Assembly: GCA_910585625.1 (NCBI GenBank)
Contig: CAJUFQ010000019.1
Location: forward strand, 47,865-69,758
DNA length: 21,894 bases
Source: an uncultured Lachnospiraceae bacterium
GTDB lineage: Bacteria > Bacillota > Clostridia > Lachnospirales > Lachnospiraceae
Reading direction: 5' to 3'
Of the stretch, positions 17,182 to 21,894 are shown one piece after another. Every line of letters starts with the position of its first letter. Within the stretch, counting starts at the first letter, position 1. Under the pieces are notes generated by a model. It was not told where the DNA came from. It saw only the letters and a list, made by a program, of their open reading frames with translations, and did no database searches. The translations under genes were made by a program, and so were the position numbers.

Positions 17182-18738
17182 TCAAACTGAATCAAATTCC
17201 CCGCTGGCATGGCTGCTGTCTTCTGGCAAGGAAGATCCCGCGCCTGCCCTGACGCAGGCTTCCACCAGGCAATCCAAGGTCGCTTCCCGGGCAGTCACAG
17301 TCTTCATGCCAAGCCTTCGCGCTGCCGCTTCCGTCTGCGCCCCGATGCATACTGCCTGCACCAGCCCATAATCCAGCCCTTTTACTGCCTCTGCGAAACC
17401 CTTGACTGTGGAACTGCTGGTAAATACCGCCATGTGGATCTGCCCCGCTTCTATCTGCCTTTTCATATCTGCAAACCCCTGGGATTGTTCATAGACGGTC
17501 TGGTAAATGGGTAAATCCGTAATTTCTGCCGCAGTCCTCGCCTCTATTTCCCGGATAAGCTGCAAATTCCCCTGTGCAGATCGCGGAATCAGCAGCCGTT
17601 CCCCATCCTGGCAGATTTCTCCGAGCAGCATTCCCAGATGTTCCCCATCATAAACCGCAGGCATCCACGCACAGTTCAGCCCCCGGACGTTAAGTTCTTT
17701 TGCAGTCCCCGGCCCAATCGCTGCAATCTGGATATTTCCCAGGATACGGATATCATGCCCCCGTTCCCGCAATTCCCGGAAAAATACCTCCACGCCTGCG
17801 GGGGAGGTAAATACCAGATACTGGTATTCCGAAAGATGTTCAAATTCCTGCCACAGCCTTCGGTTCTCTGTTATCTGCTCCGTGCGGATTGACGGAAGCT
17901 CCAGCACTTCCGCGCCTAGTCCCCGCAGCTTGCCGGCCAATGTCCCGCTGCGCTCCCTCGGCCTTGTCACCAGCGCTTTCTTTCCAGACAAAGGCAGTTT
18001 TTCATGCCATGCAAGCTGACCAGCCAGCGTACATACTTCCCCAATTACAAGGATTGCCGGCGTCCCAATCCCCTTTCGCCTTGCTTCCGTGACAATGCCT
18101 GCAAGGCTGGAAATTATTTTCTTCTGCCCGGCACAGGTACCCTGCTGCAGCACTGCCGCAGGCGTCTTAGGATCCATGCCTGCGCCAAGCAGCCCGCCGC
18201 GGATTTCCTCCAGCGCAGAAACACCCATCAGGAATACCAGCGTCCCGGAAAGCCGTGCCAATGCCTCAAAATCTAGCTGCAGCGGCTCCTCTTTCTTCCT
18301 GTGTCCAGTCATCACATGCACGGAAGAGGCAAACGCCCGGTGGGTCACCGGAATCCCGAAGTATGCCGGGACGGCAAACGCGGAGGCCACCCCCGGCACT
18401 ACCTCAAAGGGTATCCCCTCTTCTGCCAGCAGCGCAAGCTCCTCCCCGCCTCTGCCAAAGAGGAATGGATCCCCGCCTTTTAAGCGCACTACCTGTTTTC
18501 CCTCCAAAGCTTTTCCCAGCAGCAGACGGTTTATCTCCTCCTGTGCCATCTTATGTCTTCCGGCACGCTTACCGGCATCTATCATTTCCGCCTCTTGGGG
18601 AATGAATTTAAAAATCCCTTCGCCGACCAGGCTGTCATATACTACTATTTCTGCCTGCTCCAGGACTTCCCTTCCCTTGAGGGTGAGAAGCCCCACATCC
18701 CCTGGTCCCGCGCCTACCAACCATACTTTGCCTTTCAT
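17182..18738 (-). CDS. cobA-hemD: Fusion of uroporphyrinogen-III C-methyltransferase and uroporphyrinogen-III synthase
   Basis: The 518-residue protein joins two enzymes. Residues 1-~245 are an SUMT/CobA methyltransferase: VWLVGAGPGDVGLLTLKG (5-22), VVYDSLV, RLKGGDPFLFGRGGEE (85-100) and PGVASAFAVPAYFGIPVTHR. It methylates uroporphyrinogen III twice with S-adenosylmethionine to precorrin-2. Residues ~252-510 are HemD: KALVTRPRERSG, VFTSPAGVEVFF, AIGPGTAKEL, FTSSSTVKGFAEA and CIGAQTEAAARRLG; it closes and inverts ring D of hydroxymethylbilane. Such fusions are well known in Clostridia, and the order lets product pass from the HemD to the CobA half, towards cobalamin or sirohaem. I choose ATG 18738 because the family starts at MKGKVWLVGAGPGD; this start overlaps the GTPase stop (ATGA) and has GAGGGAG upstream. 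The open frame to 18876 lies inside the GTPase gene. Confidence 0.95.
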   Translation of the reverse strand: MKGKVWLVGAGPGDVGLLTLKGREVLEQAEIVVYDSLVGEGIFKFIPQEAEMIDAGKRAGRHKMAQEEINRLLLGKALEGKQVVRLKGGDPFLFGRGGEELALLAEEGIPFEVVPGVASAFAVPAYFGIPVTHRAFASSVHVMTGHRKKEEPLQLDFEALARLSGTLVFLMGVSALEEIRGGLLGAGMDPKTPAAVLQQGTCAGQKKIISSLAGIVTEARRKGIGTPAILVIGEVCTLAGQLAWHEKLPLSGKKALVTRPRERSGTLAGKLRGLGAEVLELPSIRTEQITENRRLWQEFEHLSEYQYLVFTSPAGVEVFFRELRERGHDIRILGNIQIAAIGPGTAKELNVRGLNCAWMPAVYDGEHLGMLLGEICQDGERLLIPRSAQGNLQLIREIEARTAAEITDLPIYQTVYEQSQGFADMKRQIEAGQIHMAVFTSSSTVKGFAEAVKGLDYGLVQAVCIGAQTEAAARRLGMKTVTAREATLDCLVEACVRAGAGSSLPEDSSHASGEFDSV

Positions 18739-21425
18739 TGTTCTTTCACTCCCTCTGGCATGGCCTCTCCTAAAAAACACTTGCCGCCTGGCTGCCCTTT
18801 GCCAAACTCCTGCCGTAGCTCCTGTTCCATATGCCTGATTTCTTCCTGAAGTTCCTTGGCAGAAATCAGCCCGCACCCCTGGCCCCGTATGATAACCTGC
18901 TCCAATCCGTCTGAGGTTGCGACTGTGACTCGATATTTTTTCCCATGTTCATGGGCAAATTTCTCAATGTACTGGTCTGCCGTTTCCGCCTCTTTCGTGA
19001 AGACGACATGGATGTTATGGTAATCAAGAATTTCCGTCTGATGGTTCTGCACGCGGTACGCGTCAAATACCACAATCAGATGGCATCCGCGCATCCCCTG
19101 GTAATTGCACATAATATCCAACAGCCTGTCCCGGGCGCTGTCAATGTTCAGTTCTGCCAGTTCCTTTAATTCCTGCCATGCAAATATCAGGTTGTAGCCG
19201 TCTGCCAGGAAATATTCTTCCTTTTTTTCCGGCATACGGAATGCATGGGTCACAGCAGGCAGATGTTCCTTCTCACCTGATTTCTTCCTGCGCCACCCTT
19301 TCTTTGCTCTTTGGGCGTCATGCCTGTTTGCCCCATATGTCTTGGAAAGAATGGCTTCAACCTCATCCTCTCCTATCCATGCTTCTTCCTGCCCTTCCTC
19401 TTTCGGGAATTGCCCTCCGACAGTTTCCTGATCGGCAGACATTCCGCCGCCATCCGCCCCTGCTAAAATCCGCCGCACAAATGCCGGCGTCTCCACATGC
19501 ATATATTGACTGACTTCCTCCCATTTCACCACAAAGCCTGCCCCATGGGCGCAGAACACAGAATCCGGGGGATTCTCCATATCCCGCTCTGCATCGTAGC
19601 CTATCTGCGCTATTACTTCTTCAGCATTATGGCAAGGCTCATAGCCTTTCAAGGTGCAAGACAGCCTGCCCTCGCCCCTGGTATACTGTGTGACCTTCCT
19701 AGGATAATCCTGCATCTTAGACACAGGCGCCGTCCCCACAAGCACGGCCATCCCATTCCGCGGAGGAAGAGACGTAAAATCCCCATGCATACGCTCAACA
19801 TCCGTGATTGCCCGCCCTATCATCTGTTCTGGGATTTCCAGGCAGTATTCGTAAACCGGTTCCAGCAATACGGACTGCGCTTCCATCAGCCCCTGACGCA
19901 GCGCGCGGTAGGTTGCCTGACGGAAATCTCCGCCTTCGGTATGCTTAAGGTGCGCGCGCCCAGCGGTCAGCGTGACCTTCATATCTGTAATGGCGGAACC
20001 CGTAAGTACACCCCTGTGTTCCTTTTCCATGAGGTGGGTCAGAATCAGACGCTGCCAGTTACGGTCCAGCACGTCCTCGCTGCAGGACGTGCCAAACACC
20101 AAGCCGCTGCCTGGCTCTCCCGGCTCCAGCAAAAGATGTACCTCCGCATAATGCCGTAACGGCTCATAATGCCCCACCCCTTCTGCCGGGCAGGCAACCG
20201 TCTCCTTGTAGAGGATATTTCCTGTCCCAAATGTAACTTCCGTCCCAAATCTCTCCCGAATCAGGCTTGTAAGAATCTCCAGCTGGACTTCTCCCATGAC
20301 CTGAACCCGGATTTCCTTAAGCTCTTCCTCCCAGACAATGTGAAGCTCCGGCTCTTCTTCCTGCAGCTGGGAAAGGCTTGTCATCATTTTGGCCGCGTCG
20401 CACTCCTCGGGCAGGATCATCTGATATGTCAGTACTGGAACCAGGAGCGGCGCAATAGAGTCTTGCTCTATCCCCAGCCCTTCTCCCGGCTGGGTTCTTT
20501 GCAGACCGGTCACTGCACAGACAGTCCCTGCCTCTGCTTCCTGTACAGCCTCGAACTTGTCACCGGAATAGATACGGATTTGGTTTACCTTCTCCTGCCC
20601 ACCAGTGACTGCCGTCCTGACTTTCAACATCCCGCCTGTCACTTTCAGATGGGTCAGACGGTTTCCTTGGGCGTCCCGGGTGACTTTAAAAACTTTCGCC
20701 CCGAACTCCTGCGGATATGACCGCGGCTGAATGAATCCTGCAAATGCGTCCAGGAACTCCCGCACTCCCATAAGCTTCAAGGCAGAACCGAAAAAGCAGG
20801 GGAATATCTTCCTCTGAGAAATTAATTCCTTCAGCTGCCCCTGAGTCACTTCCCCATGCTCCAGATAATATTCCAACACATCTTCCCGGCATACCGCCGC
20901 ATTTTCTTGAAATTCTTCCGTATGCATGTCCGAAAAATCCAGGCAATTTTCGTCCAGCTTCTCCTTTAATTCCGCCAGCAGGGATCGCTGTTCTGCGCCA
21001 GGCTGATCCATCTTATTCACAAAAAGAAATACGGGAATATTGTATTTTGAAAGCAGCTGCCACAAGGTGCGCGTATGCCCCTGAACGCCATCCGAGCCGC
21101 TGATGACAAGGACCGCATAATCCAGCACTTGCAGGGTGCGCTCCATCTCCGCTGAAAAATCCACATGCCCCGGGGTATCCAAAAGCGTAATCACCGTGCC
21201 AGGCAGCTCCAGTACGGCCTGCTTGGAGAAAATCGTGATGCCTCGCGCCCGCTCCAGCTTATCGGTATCCAAAAACGCATCCCCATTGTCCACCCTCCCT
21301 AATTTGCGGATATTTCCGCTCTCATAAAGAAGCGCTTCGGAGAGCGTGGTCTTGCCTGCGTCCACATGGGCCAAAAGAGCGGCGCATATATGTTTTTTCG
21401 GCTTATTTTCAGATGTGTCACCCAT
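18735..21425 (-). CDS. Tet(M)/EF-G-type translational GTPase fused to a YacP/Rae1-like NYN ribonuclease domain
   Basis: This 896-residue protein has an intact translational GTPase domain: AHVDAGKTT (20-28), RGITI (61-65), DTPGHVDF (83-90), NKMD (137-140) and SAL (214-216). Residues ~240-640 follow the ribosomal-protection (TetM/TetO) and EF-G layout, including GDFRQATYRAL, LLEPVYEYCLEIP and RLSCTLKGYEP. The tip loop that reads SPVST in Tet(M) reads LKHTEGG here, so tetracycline release is doubtful. A charged linker (~660-735) leads to an NYN/PIN-like domain at 737-~875: YFLADGYNLIF (D742), VVFDAY (D788), AETADQYIEKF (E813, D817) and VATSDGLEQ (D839) give the acidic metal site. The NYN relative Rae1/YacP of Bacillus subtilis cuts mRNA in the ribosomal A site, so ribosome-bound RNA cleavage is the best inference. 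Start ATG 21425 has AAAGGGG 6 bases upstream. It overlaps cobA-hemD by 4 bases. Confidence 0.92.
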   Translation of the reverse strand: MGDTSENKPKKHICAALLAHVDAGKTTLSEALLYESGNIRKLGRVDNGDAFLDTDKLERARGITIFSKQAVLELPGTVITLLDTPGHVDFSAEMERTLQVLDYAVLVISGSDGVQGHTRTLWQLLSKYNIPVFLFVNKMDQPGAEQRSLLAELKEKLDENCLDFSDMHTEEFQENAAVCREDVLEYYLEHGEVTQGQLKELISQRKIFPCFFGSALKLMGVREFLDAFAGFIQPRSYPQEFGAKVFKVTRDAQGNRLTHLKVTGGMLKVRTAVTGGQEKVNQIRIYSGDKFEAVQEAEAGTVCAVTGLQRTQPGEGLGIEQDSIAPLLVPVLTYQMILPEECDAAKMMTSLSQLQEEEPELHIVWEEELKEIRVQVMGEVQLEILTSLIRERFGTEVTFGTGNILYKETVACPAEGVGHYEPLRHYAEVHLLLEPGEPGSGLVFGTSCSEDVLDRNWQRLILTHLMEKEHRGVLTGSAITDMKVTLTAGRAHLKHTEGGDFRQATYRALRQGLMEAQSVLLEPVYEYCLEIPEQMIGRAITDVERMHGDFTSLPPRNGMAVLVGTAPVSKMQDYPRKVTQYTRGEGRLSCTLKGYEPCHNAEEVIAQIGYDAERDMENPPDSVFCAHGAGFVVKWEEVSQYMHVETPAFVRRILAGADGGGMSADQETVGGQFPKEEGQEEAWIGEDEVEAILSKTYGANRHDAQRAKKGWRRKKSGEKEHLPAVTHAFRMPEKKEEYFLADGYNLIFAWQELKELAELNIDSARDRLLDIMCNYQGMRGCHLIVVFDAYRVQNHQTEILDYHNIHVVFTKEAETADQYIEKFAHEHGKKYRVTVATSDGLEQVIIRGQGCGLISAKELQEEIRHMEQELRQEFGKGQPGGKCFLGEAMPEGVKEQ

Positions 21426-21501
21426 CAGAAGCCCCTTTCTCTGGTCTGGCGTTCATAATTGCCAATCAGCAATATTTTCATCTGTTTCATGTTTCTGCTT
21501 T

Positions 21502-21768
21502 CTAGTCCAATGCCACATATTTCTGCAGTTGCGGATACTCTTTGGCATGCGAACGGATATACCCTCTTTTAAAGGCGGCAAAGGCAGATTCCCGCCTTAA
21601 CAAACTTCTGATAGTTCTCCTTATGACTTTTGATTCAGGGGCGTTCTGCATTTTCTCCAGTTGTTTATATAACATATTCATTTCCCTCTGCAGCAGCTTT
21701 AACCGGCCTACGCTCGTACATGTCCGCATCCCCGTATTTGTTTTTGAAAAAACTTCCGTTATCAGCAT
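21502..21768 (-). CDS. Small hypothetical protein, start uncertain
   Basis: The frame ending at TAG 21502 is open to the right window edge (it first offers GTG 21891), but its first 19 codons would run through a strong hairpin and T-run that look like a terminator, so a start further down is more likely. Candidates are ATG 21768 (89 residues, no ribosome site) and ATG 21675 (58 residues, AGAGGG 8 bases upstream). The shared C-terminal part is basic and helical (QLEKMQNAPESKV, RRTIRSLLRRESAFAAFKRG, HAKEYPQLQKY). I recognise no family. It lies 76 bases ahead of the GTPase gene and could be its first operon partner, or a gene remnant. Confidence 0.4.
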   Translation of the reverse strand: MLITEVFSKTNTGMRTCTSVGRLKLLQREMNMLYKQLEKMQNAPESKVIRRTIRSLLRRESAFAAFKRGYIRSHAKEYPQLQKYVALD

Positions 21769-21836
21769 TGCCGTTCGTTTGAGAATGGCATCCTCCGAAT
21801 CCACTGCACATACGGCTACATCATTTTCTTTCAGCT

Positions 21837-21870
21837 GAAAAAATAAACGACCCCGCAGCAAGCTGCGGGG
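21837..21870 (-). terminator. Terminator of a minus-strand gene lying beyond the right edge
   Basis: An 8-base perfect GC stem (ccccgcag / ctgcgggg, 21851-21870) with a 4-base loop is followed on the minus strand by TCGTTTATTTTTTC. This is a standard intrinsic terminator and marks the upstream boundary of the operon in this window. Confidence 0.75.
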
Positions 21871-21894
21871 TATTGAGAGAGGTCGCCCCACTAC

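Noticed and set aside
14814..18740. Cobalamin riboswitch in the hem region
   Set aside because: The gaps between genes are 25-39 bases, too short for that riboswitch, and none of its conserved boxes is seen.
18089..18838. 249-residue plus-strand ORF over cobA
   Set aside because: Antisense Ser/Pro-rich shadow of the conserved methyltransferase frame.
18735..21425. Acquired tetracycline resistance gene tet(M)/tet(O)
   Set aside because: The domain IV tip motif is absent, a nuclease domain is fused, and the gene sits in a chromosomal hem operon with no mobile element nearby.

Overview
The window looks like a chromosomal segment of a gut-type Firmicute of class Clostridia, most likely a Lachnospiraceae member. 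This is inferred from gene style: secreted LamG/FIVAR/Big_2 proteins, a Tet-type GTPase fused to a YacP-like NYN nuclease, an anaerobe-type C5 tetrapyrrole set, and strong AGGAGG-like ribosome binding sites. Every gene I can support lies on the minus strand, so transcription runs from high to low coordinates. No tRNA, rRNA, CRISPR array or transposase is visible.

Right part (about 21.9 to 13.9 kb): behind a hairpin that probably terminates a gene outside the window come a small unknown gene, then a tightly packed set. It holds a ribosomal GTPase of the Tet(M)/EF-G class fused to a Rae1/YacP-like NYN ribonuclease domain, a cobA-hemD fusion (4-base overlap with the GTPase gene), hemB, hemL and a membrane-anchored N-acetylmuramoyl-L-alanine amidase. 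A hairpin at 13874-13917 closes the set. CobA-HemD, HemB and HemL supply precorrin-2 and uroporphyrinogen III for cobalamin or sirohaem; hemA and hemC are not here.

Middle part (13.8 to 7.4 kb): one 1987-residue secreted protein gene with its own promoter (and a possible cre site over the -35 box). The protein has three LamG domains, several Ig-like domains, about nine FIVAR repeats and two C-terminal Big_2 domains, but no recognisable catalytic domain or sortase signal. Its 3' flank carries a strikingly folded inverted-repeat element (7494-7631) and a terminator (7402-7430).

Left part (7.15 to 0.96 kb): an AT-richer four-gene operon that I regard as the best candidate for an undescribed system. 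It encodes a CDP-alcohol phosphatidyltransferase-like membrane enzyme, a divergent isoprenyl diphosphate synthase, a membrane protein with about 14 TM segments, and a 920-residue protein fusing an HD phosphohydrolase-like domain to an HSP90-type GHKL ATPase. A lipid or prenyl-lipid function governed by an ATPase/HD regulator is an inference from gene content. A partial secreted Big_2 protein with a 60-base tandem repeat (D/P/E/G-rich tail) runs off the left edge.
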